Below the pieces are notes generated by a model, which did not search any database, was not told where the DNA came from, and saw nothing but the letters and a program-made list of their open reading frames with translations. The position numbers were made by a program, and so were the translations under genes. DNA of 64,000 nucleotides from Reyranella massiliensis 521 (lineage in GTDB: Bacteria; Pseudomonadota; Alphaproteobacteria; Reyranellales; Reyranellaceae), in assembly GCF_000312425.1 (NCBI RefSeq), contig NZ_HE997181.1, forward strand, positions 2,877,880 through 2,941,879, written 5' to 3'. Position 1 is the first letter of the stretch. Each line of letters begins with the position of its first letter. Shown piece after piece: positions 27,476-36,988 of the stretch.

Positions 27476-27635
27476 GGCTCGCGCTTAGTACGGCAGGTAT
27501 CGCCTGCTCAAGCCTTGCATATCCACAGCGTGACCTTCTCGCCACAGCCTGCGAGAATTGCCGACCGGCCATCAGACTCCACAGAGTTTGCACAATCCAC
27601 GGTCTATGGTCTGGCGCTTTTTGCGGGGGTTCCTC

Positions 27636-30600
27636 ATGAATCGTTCGACGCTGGCTGCCTTGGTCGTAGCCCTGATGCTGGGCTCTGGCATTGCGGGATA
27701 CCTGATCGGCAGGCCGGACGATTCGGTGGACCGTCCCACACCGCCGCGCACCGCCGCGACGACGACGCCTGCCGCATCGGCGCCAGCGCCTGCCGCGCCT
27801 GCGGCCACCCCCACAGCACCGACGCCGGCCAATGCGGCGCCGACGCCGATCGCTCAGCCTCCGACACCGGCCAGTGATGGCTTCGCCTATCGCCGTTACA
27901 GCGTCGACGCGAGCCGCGCCGAAGCCGAAGCGTGCCTGTCCTTCAACAAGCAGCTGGCCACCGGCGACGTGAAGTACGGCGACTATATCCGCCTCTCGCC
28001 TGAAGCCCGTACCGCAGTGCGCGTCGTCGACGATCGCCTGTGCATCGCAGGTCTTTCCTACGGTCAGGATTACGAGGTGAAGCTGCTTGCCGGCCTGCCC
28101 GGCCGCGATGGCGAGAAGCTGAAGGACGAACAGGTCGTGACCGTGGCGCTCGGCGCCCGTCCCGCCGTCGTGACCTTGCCGGGCAAGGGCTTCATCTTGC
28201 CGCGTGGCACCGCCGCTGGCCTGCCGGTCACCAGTATCAACGTCTCCAAGGTCGGCATCTCGGTCTATCGCGTGAACGAGCGCGGCATCGACCGCTTTTC
28301 CAGCGACCGCTACTACGATGTCGGCTTCCCTGGATCGGAGCCGATCACCGAGCCGTGGTCGCTCATGAGCTGGCTGAACGGCAGCAACGGCGCCGAGCAG
28401 TGGAGCGGCACGATGGAAGTGCGCAACGTGGCCAACCAGGCCGTCGTCACCGCCTTCCCGATCCGCGAGACCGTCAAGGACTGGAAGCCCGGCGCCTATT
28501 TCGTCGTGGTCTGGGACGCCGCCAAGCCGCCGGCCCGCAGCTACGACGACGAGAACAATGACGGCACTGCCGCCGGCATGTGGGTGATCGACACCGATAT
28601 CGGCCTCACGAGCTTTACCGGCGACGACGGGCTGAACGTCTTTGCCCGCTCCCTGCAGACCGCCCAGCCGCTGGCCGGCGTCGAGGTCGTGGTGCTGTCG
28701 CGTGGCAACGAACCGCTCGGCAAGGCCATCACGGCGGAGGATGGCCGCGCCTCCTTCCCGGCGGGCCTTCTGAAAGGCCGCGGCGCCGCCGAGCCGGTCG
28801 CCGTCATGGCGCAGGATGCGGCCCGCAAGGACTTCTCGCGCCTCGAACTCACCAAGTCCGCGTTCGATCTGTCGGACCGCGGCGTCGATGGTCGTGCCCA
28901 GCCCGGCCCGGTCGACGCTTTCCTCTATACCGAGCGCGGCGTCTACCGGCCCGGCGAGACCGTGCAGCTCATGACCATGGTCCGCGACGATGCGGGCAAT
29001 GCGCTGGCCAACATGCCGGTCACCCTGATCGTGAAGCGGCCGGACGGCAGCGAGTTCACACGCTTCACCCATGCCCTGCAGGGCTCGGGGGCGCTCTATC
29101 AGGCTATCGACCTGCCGAAATCCTCGCGACGTGGCCGCTGGTCGGCGGCGGCGCACATCGATCCCAAGGCCGCACCTGTCGGCCGCGTCGAATTTTCGGT
29201 CGAGGATTTTGTCCCTGAGAAGCTCAAGGTCGAGGTGACATCGCAGGCCGAGATCCTGCGCACCGGCCAGCTCAACGCCTTCGACGTCCAGGCCGACTTC
29301 CTCTACGGCGCGCCGGCGGCCGACCTTGCGGTCGACGCCGACATGAGGGTGACGGTGGATGCGCAGCCCTTCTCGGCCTTCGCCAAGTACACGTTCGGGC
29401 CGGACGAGGAGCGTTCCAAGTTCGAGCCGCCCTTCATCGAGCTGAAGGGACCGGAAACCGATCAGGCCGGCAAGTCGCGCCTCGAATGGGGCGGCGATCA
29501 GATCAAGGATACCGTCCTGCCGCTGCGCGCTCAGGTCCAGGTCCGTGTCTTCGAGCCAGGCGGCGGCCGCGCCACCAAGGCCGACAAGACCGTGCCGGTC
29601 CGCTCGCGCGACACCTATATCGGCATCAGCCCCACCTTCGAGGGCCGCTACTCGCGCGAGGGCGTCGACACCGAGTTCGACGTCGTTGCGGTCGACGACA
29701 CCGGCAAGCAGATCGCGCGGCCGAGCGTTGAGTACCGCATCGAGAGCATCCGCTACGGCTACCAGTGGTATCAGGTCGATGGCCGCTGGCGCTGGCAGTC
29801 GACGCCCAACACGCGGCTGGTGACGGCCGACAAGATCACGCTCAAGGCCGATGCGCCGACGCGACTCACCCAGCGGCTGAGCTGGGGCGAGCACCGCCTG
29901 ACCGTGATCGACAACGAGAAGAACACGACGACCAGCCTCGTCTTCTATGTCGGCTGGTATGGCGGCTCCAACGCCGAGGAGACGCCCGACACGCTGCGCG
30001 TCGCCAGCGACAAGCAGAACTACAAGCCCGGCGAGAAGGCTCGCCTGCGCATCGATGCGCCGTTCGCCGGCGAGGCGATGATCGCCATCGCTACGGACCG
30101 CATCGTCTCGACCCAGTCGGTGCAGGTGCCGGCCGGCGGCGTCACGGTCGAGATTCCGGTGAAGGCCGAATGGGGCGCCGGCGCCTATGCGCTGGTGACG
30201 GCATGGCGGCCGCTTTCCACGGTGGCGGAGCGCACGCCGACCCGCGCCATCGGCACGGCCTGGCTGGCACTCGATCCCGGCCTGCGCACCTTGGCCCTTC
30301 AGATCGGCACGCCGGAGAAGGTGACGCCGCGGCAGCGTATCGAGGTGCCGATCAAAGTCTCCAACCTCGCCGGCGGGCAGGAGGCGTTCGTCACCCTCGC
30401 CGCGGTCGATGAAGGCATCCTTCAGCTCACGCGCTTCAAGACGCCGAAACCTGCCGACTACTATTTCGGCAAGCGCCAGCTCGGCCTCGCCATGCGCGAC
30501 GACTATGGCCGCCTGCTCGACACGCGCGCCGACGATCTCGGCCAGATCCGGGTCGGCGGCGATTCCGGCGATATAGGCGGTCTCGACATCGTGCCGACGC

Positions 30601-32609
30601 GCACGGTGGCGCTGTTCAGCGGCCCCGTGAAGCTCGACGACAAGGGTGAAGCCAAGATCGCCCTCGAAATCCCCGACTTCGTGGGCCAGCTCCGCCTGAT
30701 GGCGGTCGCTTACGAGAAGACCCGCGTCGGCTCCTCCGAGCAGCGGCTGTTCGTGCGCGATGCCGTCACCGCCGACGTCGTGCTGCCGCGCTTCCTCGCG
30801 CCCAAGGACGTGGGACGCGTGGCCTTGTCGCTGCACAATGTCGATGGCCAGGCCGGAGACTATCGCCTGACCCTCGAAGCCACCGGCGCGGTCTCGCTGG
30901 AGCGCCCTGTCGGTGAGACGAAGAAGCTCGCCGCCAACCAGCGCGAGCTCATGACCTGGAACCTGCGGGCCGGCGATACCGGCCTCGGCAAGGTGACGGT
31001 CGCGGTCCAGGGACCGGGCAACTTCTCGGTACGCCGTGAATGGGAGATCCAGGTCCGGGCGGCTCAGACGCCCAGCGCCGTCGACACGGTCTCGCAACTC
31101 CAGCCGGGCCGCGAACTGACGCTCGATCGGAACGTCACCGCGACCTTTGCGCCGGGAACGGCACAAGTCAGCACGTCGCTCACCCGCATCCCGGGCATCG
31201 ACGTGGCCGCGCTGCTGCGCTCGCTCGACAAATACCCCTTCGGCTGCGTCGAGCAGACCACCAGCCGCGCCCTGCCGCTGCTCTACTACAACAACGTGGC
31301 GCTGCTGGGTTACGGGCCGGCCGATCCGCGCATCTCCGACCGCGTGCAGGATGCGATCTACCGCATCGTCGACATGCAGATCATCGACGGCTCGTTCGGC
31401 ATGTGGGGCCCACAGGCCACGCCAGCAGCGGAGTGGCTGCAGGCCTACGTGCTCGATTTCCTCGTGCGCGCCAACCAGCAGCAGATGGCGGTGCCCGCCG
31501 CGTCGCTGCAACGCGGCCTCGGCTGGCTGAACCGCAGCGCCGACAAGTTCTCGCCCAACGCCCAGGCCTATGCCTGGTACGTGCTGGCCAAGTCGGGCCT
31601 CGCCGATCCCGGCAGGCTCCGTTACTTCCAGGACACGAAGGCGGCCGAGATGAAGGGTGGCCTCGGTTGGGCGATGTTGGCGGCGGCGTTGAACCAGGTC
31701 GGCGAACCGGGCCGTGCCCGCCTCGCCTTCACGATGGCCCGCCAGCACATCGACGAGCGCGATCCCTCCGACTACTACGGCTCGCCGCTACGCAACCGCG
31801 CCGCCCTGCTGACGCTCGCTGTCGAAGCCGGCGGCCGCGAGGCGTTGACCGAGGTGACGAGCCTGGTCGGTGAGCGGATGGCCTCGCGCATCGACTACAC
31901 GACCACGCAGGAACAGGCCTGGCTGGTGTTGGCCGCCCGCGCGATGAGCGCCGGTGGCGAGCTCGCCTACTCGGTCGATGGCGAGGCCAAGAAGGCCACG
32001 GCGGAGCCGGTGGTGATCAACCCCGATGCCGCTGCCATCGCGCGCGGCCTTCGCCTGAAGAACGACGGCGAGCGGCCGATCTGGATGCAGGTGACAGCGC
32101 GCGGCGTGCCGCTCGATCCGCAGCCAGCCGCGACCCAGGGGCTGAGCGTCAATCGCCGCTATCTCACCTTGGGTGGCGAGCCCGCCAGGCTCAATAGCGT
32201 GCGCCAGAATGACCGGCTGATCGTCTCGATCAGCGGGCGCAATCTCGAAGGCGGCTATCACGAAACCGCGCTGCTCGATCTGCTGCCGGCCGGCTTCGAG
32301 ATCGAGGCGGTGCTCAACGACGAGACGGTGAAGTCCTTCCCCTTCCTGTCCGAGCTGAGCGAAACCCGCATCGCCGAGGCCCGCGACGACCGCTTCTTTG
32401 CCTCGATCAGCCTCGGCACGCGGCCGTACCGGACGTGGTGGGACAACTCGCCGAAGCACGGCAACTCCTACCATGTCGCCTACATCGTACGGGCGGTGAC
32501 GCCCGGCACCTTCGCCCTGCCCGCGGCCAACATTTCGGACATGTACGCCCCGCGCGTCTTTGGCCGGACCGCCATGGGCAGCGTCACGATCGCGCCGGCC
32601 GCACGCTAG
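27636..32609 (+). CDS. Alpha-2-macroglobulin family protein (YfhM-like)
   Basis: 1657 residues from the ATG at 27636 (MNRSTLAALVVALMLGS) with GGGGG upstream; an earlier TTG at 27558 is less likely. A single N-terminal membrane helix (about 5-25) without a lipobox Cys precedes an Ala/Pro/Thr-rich tether (about 32-80). MG-type domains follow, then the thioester motif CVEQ at residues 1204-1207 within PFGCVEQTTSR and the TED helices. Bacterial A2M proteins trap proteases in the periplasm by covalent thioester linkage and pair with PBP1C, as here. Unlike E. coli YfhM it is not a lipoprotein. Confidence 0.93.
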   Translation: MNRSTLAALVVALMLGSGIAGYLIGRPDDSVDRPTPPRTAATTTPAASAPAPAAPAATPTAPTPANAAPTPIAQPPTPASDGFAYRRYSVDASRAEAEACLSFNKQLATGDVKYGDYIRLSPEARTAVRVVDDRLCIAGLSYGQDYEVKLLAGLPGRDGEKLKDEQVVTVALGARPAVVTLPGKGFILPRGTAAGLPVTSINVSKVGISVYRVNERGIDRFSSDRYYDVGFPGSEPITEPWSLMSWLNGSNGAEQWSGTMEVRNVANQAVVTAFPIRETVKDWKPGAYFVVVWDAAKPPARSYDDENNDGTAAGMWVIDTDIGLTSFTGDDGLNVFARSLQTAQPLAGVEVVVLSRGNEPLGKAITAEDGRASFPAGLLKGRGAAEPVAVMAQDAARKDFSRLELTKSAFDLSDRGVDGRAQPGPVDAFLYTERGVYRPGETVQLMTMVRDDAGNALANMPVTLIVKRPDGSEFTRFTHALQGSGALYQAIDLPKSSRRGRWSAAAHIDPKAAPVGRVEFSVEDFVPEKLKVEVTSQAEILRTGQLNAFDVQADFLYGAPAADLAVDADMRVTVDAQPFSAFAKYTFGPDEERSKFEPPFIELKGPETDQAGKSRLEWGGDQIKDTVLPLRAQVQVRVFEPGGGRATKADKTVPVRSRDTYIGISPTFEGRYSREGVDTEFDVVAVDDTGKQIARPSVEYRIESIRYGYQWYQVDGRWRWQSTPNTRLVTADKITLKADAPTRLTQRLSWGEHRLTVIDNEKNTTTSLVFYVGWYGGSNAEETPDTLRVASDKQNYKPGEKARLRIDAPFAGEAMIAIATDRIVSTQSVQVPAGGVTVEIPVKAEWGAGAYALVTAWRPLSTVAERTPTRAIGTAWLALDPGLRTLALQIGTPEKVTPRQRIEVPIKVSNLAGGQEAFVTLAAVDEGILQLTRFKTPKPADYYFGKRQLGLAMRDDYGRLLDTRADDLGQIRVGGDSGDIGGLDIVPTRTVALFSGPVKLDDKGEAKIALEIPDFVGQLRLMAVAYEKTRVGSSEQRLFVRDAVTADVVLPRFLAPKDVGRVALSLHNVDGQAGDYRLTLEATGAVSLERPVGETKKLAANQRELMTWNLRAGDTGLGKVTVAVQGPGNFSVRREWEIQVRAAQTPSAVDTVSQLQPGRELTLDRNVTATFAPGTAQVSTSLTRIPGIDVAALLRSLDKYPFGCVEQTTSRALPLLYYNNVALLGYGPADPRISDRVQDAIYRIVDMQIIDGSFGMWGPQATPAAEWLQAYVLDFLVRANQQQMAVPAASLQRGLGWLNRSADKFSPNAQAYAWYVLAKSGLADPGRLRYFQDTKAAEMKGGLGWAMLAAALNQVGEPGRARLAFTMARQHIDERDPSDYYGSPLRNRAALLTLAVEAGGREALTEVTSLVGERMASRIDYTTTQEQAWLVLAARAMSAGGELAYSVDGEAKKATAEPVVINPDAAAIARGLRLKNDGERPIWMQVTARGVPLDPQPAATQGLSVNRRYLTLGGEPARLNSVRQNDRLIVSISGRNLEGGYHETALLDLLPAGFEIEAVLNDETVKSFPFLSELSETRIAEARDDRFFASISLGTRPYRTWWDNSPKHGNSYHVAYIVRAVTPGTFALPAANISDMYAPRVFGRTAMGSVTIAPAAR

Positions 32610-32618
32610 GCCGACGCC

Positions 32619-34664
32619 GTGAAGCTGAAGGGCCTCCTTGCGAGCCTCGCCGTTGCCGCTACGACCATGGCGGTGACGGCGCTGACGCTCGACCGGCTCT
32701 TCCCGCCCGACCTTCAGCGCTATCTCGACCGGTCGACCGAAGTGGTCGACGCCAACGGCCGCCTGCTGCGCGCCTTCACGACCGAAGACGGCAAGTGGCG
32801 GCTCAAGGCCTCGGTCGACGATGTCGATCCGCTCTATCTCTCGCTGCTCAAGGCTTACGAGGATCGCCGCTTCGATCTTCACTGGGGCGTCGATCCGCTG
32901 GCCGCCGTCCGTGCCGCCCAGCAGCTTGCCGAGCGCGGCCGCGTCGTGTCCGGTGCTTCGACGCTTTCCATGCAGGCCGCGCGCCTGCTCGAACCGCGCC
33001 TCCGGCCGGGATCGCGCAGCTTCACGACCAAGCTCATCCAGTCGGCGCGCGCCCTGCAGCTCGAATGGCGCTACTCGAAGCGCGACGTGCTGGCGATCTA
33101 CCTGACGCTCGCCCCGATGGGCGGCAACCTCGAAGGCGTGCGCGCCGCGTCGCTCGCCTATTTCGGCAAAGAGCCGCGCCAGCTCAGCGCTGCGGAAGCG
33201 GCCCTCCTCGTCGCCATCCCGCAATCGCCGGAGCGCCGTCGCCCCGACCGCGCACCGGCATTGGCGCAGAGCGCCCGCGACCGCGTGCTGGAGCGCGGGC
33301 TGGAGCATGGCGTGATCGACCGGCCGCAGTTCGAGATGGCCGTCAGTAGGCCCTCGCCCGACCGGCGGCTCAACCTGCCGATGCAGGCGCCGCATCTGTC
33401 GGCCTGGCTCGCCGGCCAGTCGCCGGGCACCGTCGTGCCGACCACCGTGCGTTACGAGCTGCAATCCACGCTGGCGCAGCTCCTGCGCGACGAGCGCGGC
33501 CAGTTCAGCGACAAGGCCCAAGTCGCGATGGTGGCAATCGACAATCGCAGCGGCACGGTCGTGGCCTGGCTGGGCGGCGACGATTTCTTCGGCCGCGCCG
33601 GGCAGGTCGACCTCGTGCGCGCGCGTCGCTCGCCGGGCTCGGCGTTGAAGCCGCTGATCTACGCCATGGCCTTCGACGACCGCGCCCTGCATCCCGACAC
33701 GCTGGTCGAGGACGTGCCGGTGCGCTTCCGCGACTGGCTACCGCGCAACTTCGATCGCGATCATCAGGGCGCCGTCAGCGTGCGGCGGGCTCTGCAGCAA
33801 TCGCTGAATGTTCCCGCCGTGCTGGCGCTCGAAAAAGTCGGGCCGTTGCGGTTCCTCTCGACCTTGCGTCAGGCCGGCGTGCAGCCGGGCCTGCCACCGG
33901 GCGATACCGGCAACTCGCTGGGCATCGCGCTCGGCAGCGCCACGGTCTCCCCGCTTGAAATGGCCGGCCTCTACATGGGCCTCGCCAACGAAGGCCGCTT
34001 CGCGCTCCCACAGATCCGGCTCGACCAGCCCAGGCCTGAGCCGGTGAAGCTGCTGGGCTCGGCAGCGACTTGGTATGTCGGCGATGTGCTGGCCGACGCT
34101 CCGCTGCCGGAAGGCTTTGCCTCCCTTCCTGTCGCACTGCGTGATCGCCGCATCGCCTTCAAGACGGGAACATCGGCCGGTTACCGCGACGCCTGGGCGG
34201 CGGGCTACAGCGCCAACTGGACGGTCGTGGTCTGGGTCGGCCATGCCGACGGCACGCCGCGGCCGGGCCAGCTCGGCCGCCTCTCGGCCCTGCCCATTCT
34301 CTTCAAGGCATTCGGCCGCCTGCCCGGCGAAGATAATCGCGCCCGTCCCGCGCCCATCGATACGATCCGGGTCGCGTCCTATCGCGAACTGCCGCCGCGC
34401 ATGCGTACCCTCGGGCCGACGACCGATTCGAATGGCGGGCCGCGCATCGCCTATCCGCCGGCCGACGCCCGCATCGAAGTGGCGGCGCGCGAGGCCGTGT
34501 CGCTGAACGCGCTCGGCGGTCAGGGCAAGTTGCGCTGGCTGGTCGATGGGCGCCCCCTCGACGGTACGCGATGGGTGCCCGACGGCGTGGGCCTCGTCCG
34601 CCTCGCCGTGGTCGACGAAGCCGGCCGCTCGAGCGCGGTGACAGTGCGCATCGAAAGGCGCTGA
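32619..34664 (+). CDS. pbpC: Penicillin-binding protein 1C
   Basis: 681 residues from a GTG at 32619, 9 nt after the macroglobulin stop. N-terminal anchor (1-25); glycosyltransferase domain with EDRRFDLHWGVDPLA and GASTLSMQAARLLEP; transpeptidase domain with SPGSALKP (catalytic SxxK), SLN and KTGTS; and a C-terminal beta domain (BiPBP_C, about 590-681). PBP1C repairs peptidoglycan, and its coupling with A2M suggests a joint response to envelope breach. The order A2M-pbpC is conserved in many proteobacteria. Confidence 0.95.
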   Translation: MKLKGLLASLAVAATTMAVTALTLDRLFPPDLQRYLDRSTEVVDANGRLLRAFTTEDGKWRLKASVDDVDPLYLSLLKAYEDRRFDLHWGVDPLAAVRAAQQLAERGRVVSGASTLSMQAARLLEPRLRPGSRSFTTKLIQSARALQLEWRYSKRDVLAIYLTLAPMGGNLEGVRAASLAYFGKEPRQLSAAEAALLVAIPQSPERRRPDRAPALAQSARDRVLERGLEHGVIDRPQFEMAVSRPSPDRRLNLPMQAPHLSAWLAGQSPGTVVPTTVRYELQSTLAQLLRDERGQFSDKAQVAMVAIDNRSGTVVAWLGGDDFFGRAGQVDLVRARRSPGSALKPLIYAMAFDDRALHPDTLVEDVPVRFRDWLPRNFDRDHQGAVSVRRALQQSLNVPAVLALEKVGPLRFLSTLRQAGVQPGLPPGDTGNSLGIALGSATVSPLEMAGLYMGLANEGRFALPQIRLDQPRPEPVKLLGSAATWYVGDVLADAPLPEGFASLPVALRDRRIAFKTGTSAGYRDAWAAGYSANWTVVVWVGHADGTPRPGQLGRLSALPILFKAFGRLPGEDNRARPAPIDTIRVASYRELPPRMRTLGPTTDSNGGPRIAYPPADARIEVAAREAVSLNALGGQGKLRWLVDGRPLDGTRWVPDGVGLVRLAVVDEAGRSSAVTVRIERR

Positions 34665-34678
34665 ACCACCGTAGCGTC

Positions 34679-34696
34679 GCTCATCCGCGGATGAGC
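34679..34696. repeat. Perfect 18-bp palindrome upstream of the LysR gene
   Basis: GCTCATCC (34679-34686), GC, GGATGAGC (34689-34696). It lies 15 bp after the pbpC stop and 56 bp before the lysR ATG. No U tract follows, so it is a weak terminator candidate; it could also be a dyad for the LysR-type regulator. The assignment is uncertain. Confidence 0.4.
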
Positions 34697-34752
34697 AGAT
34701 TTCATCGGATCACCCCGGCGTAGGACTGTCAGGCACTTGCTACTGTCGCCCG

Positions 34753-35667
34753 ATGGCCCTCCGACTCCCGCCCCTCAGCACGTTGCGCCTGTTCGAAGCT
34801 GCCGGCCGTCTCCAGAGCTTCAAGCTCGCGTCAGCGGAACTCGCCGTAACGCCAAGCGCCATCAGCAAGGGCGTCCAATCGCTCGAGGAATGGCTGGGTG
34901 TTCCCCTCTTCATCCGAGGCACGAAGCGGCTGACATTGACGGAAGCAGGCGAAGCGTACCTGCCGTCGATCCGCCAGGCGTTGGTGATCCTGGCCGCCGC
35001 CAGCGAACGCATACCGGGGCGGCCGGCACGACGCGGCCTGGCGCTCAGCGTTGCGCCTGCTTTCGGAAGCCGCCTGCTGCTGCCGCGATTGACGGGCTTT
35101 CGCCGGCTGCACGCGGACATCAGCATCGCCATCGACACCAACCATCGGCAGGTCGTTTTCCCCAACGATGGCGTCGATCTCGCGATTCGCATGGGCACCG
35201 GCAACTGGCCGGATCTGGAGGCGACTCTCCTCCTCTCGGAAGAACTCGTGCCCGTCTGCTCGCCCGACTTCCTGAAGTCGCTCGCCAGGATTGCCGATCC
35301 CGTGGCACGATTGCGAGCGGCGCCGCTCATTCACCTGACCAGCGCCTCCGACGATTGGACGGCGTGGGTGCGCGGCAGCGGCCTCAGCGGCTTCGATCCT
35401 CAACGCAGCCTGACTGTGGACACGATCGACATGGCCCTCGATGCCGCCTGCCGCGGGCTGGGCGTCGCGATTGGCCGGCTGCCCTTTGCCCGCTCCGAAC
35501 TCGACGCCGGCAAACTCGTGAGATTTTGCGATCCCGTCGTCGTCGCGAAAACGGGCTACTGGTTCGTAGGTCTGCCCGACACGATGAAGCGGCCGGAGGT
35601 CGTCGCGTTCCGGCGCTGGCTGCTGTCCGAATTCCAGCCGCTCGGCCCGCAGCGCACAAGTGACTAG
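34753..35667 (+). CDS. LysR family transcriptional regulator (GcvA-like)
   Basis: 304 residues. N-terminal winged helix-turn-helix (about 8-66; FKLASAELAVTPSAISKGVQ) and a substrate-binding domain with type 2 periplasmic fold (about 95-300). The opening LPPLSTLRLFEAAGRLQSF is typical of the GcvA subgroup. It is followed in the same direction, 82 nt later, by an MFS transporter gene, which is its most likely target. Confidence 0.92.
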   Translation: MALRLPPLSTLRLFEAAGRLQSFKLASAELAVTPSAISKGVQSLEEWLGVPLFIRGTKRLTLTEAGEAYLPSIRQALVILAAASERIPGRPARRGLALSVAPAFGSRLLLPRLTGFRRLHADISIAIDTNHRQVVFPNDGVDLAIRMGTGNWPDLEATLLLSEELVPVCSPDFLKSLARIADPVARLRAAPLIHLTSASDDWTAWVRGSGLSGFDPQRSLTVDTIDMALDAACRGLGVAIGRLPFARSELDAGKLVRFCDPVVVAKTGYWFVGLPDTMKRPEVVAFRRWLLSEFQPLGPQRTSD

Positions 35668-35749
35668 CGCTCACGCGGCATAACGGGTTTTCGTTTGTTC
35701 GCGCTGATGGGAGGAGACACTTCTGTGCTCCCCCTTGTCGGAGCGCACA

Positions 35750-36967
35750 ATGACTTCACGAGTATCGCGCGGTGTGTACCTGACGATCGTCGCGGGTGCG
35801 GTGATCATGTCGGTCTCCATGGGCATTCGCCAGAGCTACGGCCTCATCCTGGGGCCTGCCTCGATGGAATGGGGCCTGTCGCTCTCGATGTTCGCGCTGG
35901 CGATTGCGCTCCACAATCTCGTCTGGGGATTGGCGCAGCCAGTCGCGGGCGCGATTGCCGACCGGTACGGCGCCGCACCAGTCGTCATCACAGGCGCCAT
36001 CGCCTATGCGCTGGGCCTCGCGTTGACCGCAACGATGCCGGGACTTTGGCCGGCCATGGTCGGTACGGGCGTGCTGGTCGGTATCGGCCTGAGCTGCACG
36101 AGTTACGGCACGGTGCTGGCGGCGGTCGGGCGCGCCGCTCCGCCGGAGCGCCGTACGGCGATGATGGGAACGGCGAGCGCCATCGGCTCCATCGGCGGCG
36201 CCGTCGTCGTGCCTGCGACGCAGTTCATGATCGAAGCCAGCGGTGTGGGTGCTGCCCTCCTCGGGCTCGCTTTGGCGATGGTGATCTCCGCACCGCTGGC
36301 CTTCGTCTTTCTCGGCACCGATCGTCAGGCCCTGCGGGCGCCCGTCGCGCTCAAGCGCGAAGTCTCCTTCGGCGAGGCCCTCAAGGAGGCCGTCAGCCAC
36401 CGCGGCTACATCCTGCTCACCCTGGGCTTCTTCACCTGCGGCTTTCAGCTCGCCTTCTTCGCCGTGCACTTTCCGAGTTACCTCGTCACCTGCCATCTGC
36501 CGGTCGCACTCGGCGCAGCGGCATTGGCGGTGTTCGGCGGCTGCAACGCCCTCGGAAGCTGGCTGTGCGGTCTGTTGGGGACATGGTACCGCCCGCAGAT
36601 CGTGCTGGCCTGGATCTACATCGCGCGTGGACTGGCCATCGTGGCGCTGGTGTTCCTGCCCAAGACCGAGTTCGTCGCCCTGGCCTTTGCCGGCGTTCTG
36701 GGCCTGCTCGGGCTCGGCACGGTGCCACTCACTAGCGGGCTCATCGCGCGCATCTTCGGCACCGGCAATCTCGGCATGCTGTTCGGCCTCTGCTTCCTCA
36801 ACCACCAGATCGGCGCGTTCCTGGGGGCATGGAGCGGCGGATGGCTGTTCGAGCGGACCGGTTCGTTCGATCCGATCTGGCTCGCCACCGCCGCAGCGGG
36901 CGGCGTCGCCGCCCTGCTGCACTTCCCCATTCGCGACGAGCCGGTCGTCCGGCCCGCCCTGGCGTAA
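35750..36967 (+). CDS. MFS transporter
   Basis: 405 residues from the ATG at 35750 (MTSRVSRGVYLTIVAGAVIM) with GGAG upstream; a TTG five codons earlier is an alternative. Twelve hydrophobic segments are expected. The loop GAIADRYGAAPVVITG between helices 2 and 3 is the MFS signature. The closest general type is the oxalate/formate antiporter-like (MCT) group, suggested by SMGIRQSYGLILGPASMEWG. The substrate is unknown. It is convergent with the giant autotransporter, 21 bp between stops. Confidence 0.9.
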   Translation: MTSRVSRGVYLTIVAGAVIMSVSMGIRQSYGLILGPASMEWGLSLSMFALAIALHNLVWGLAQPVAGAIADRYGAAPVVITGAIAYALGLALTATMPGLWPAMVGTGVLVGIGLSCTSYGTVLAAVGRAAPPERRTAMMGTASAIGSIGGAVVVPATQFMIEASGVGAALLGLALAMVISAPLAFVFLGTDRQALRAPVALKREVSFGEALKEAVSHRGYILLTLGFFTCGFQLAFFAVHFPSYLVTCHLPVALGAAALAVFGGCNALGSWLCGLLGTWYRPQIVLAWIYIARGLAIVALVFLPKTEFVALAFAGVLGLLGLGTVPLTSGLIARIFGTGNLGMLFGLCFLNHQIGAFLGAWSGGWLFERTGSFDPIWLATAAAGGVAALLHFPIRDEPVVRPALA

Positions 36968-36988
36968 CGGACGCTGCTGGCTGCCGCG

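Noticed and set aside
27081-31748. Minus-strand frame of 1555 codons opposite the macroglobulin gene
   Set aside because: Shadow of the macroglobulin gene; its only family-like part is read from DUF1489 in the wrong frame.
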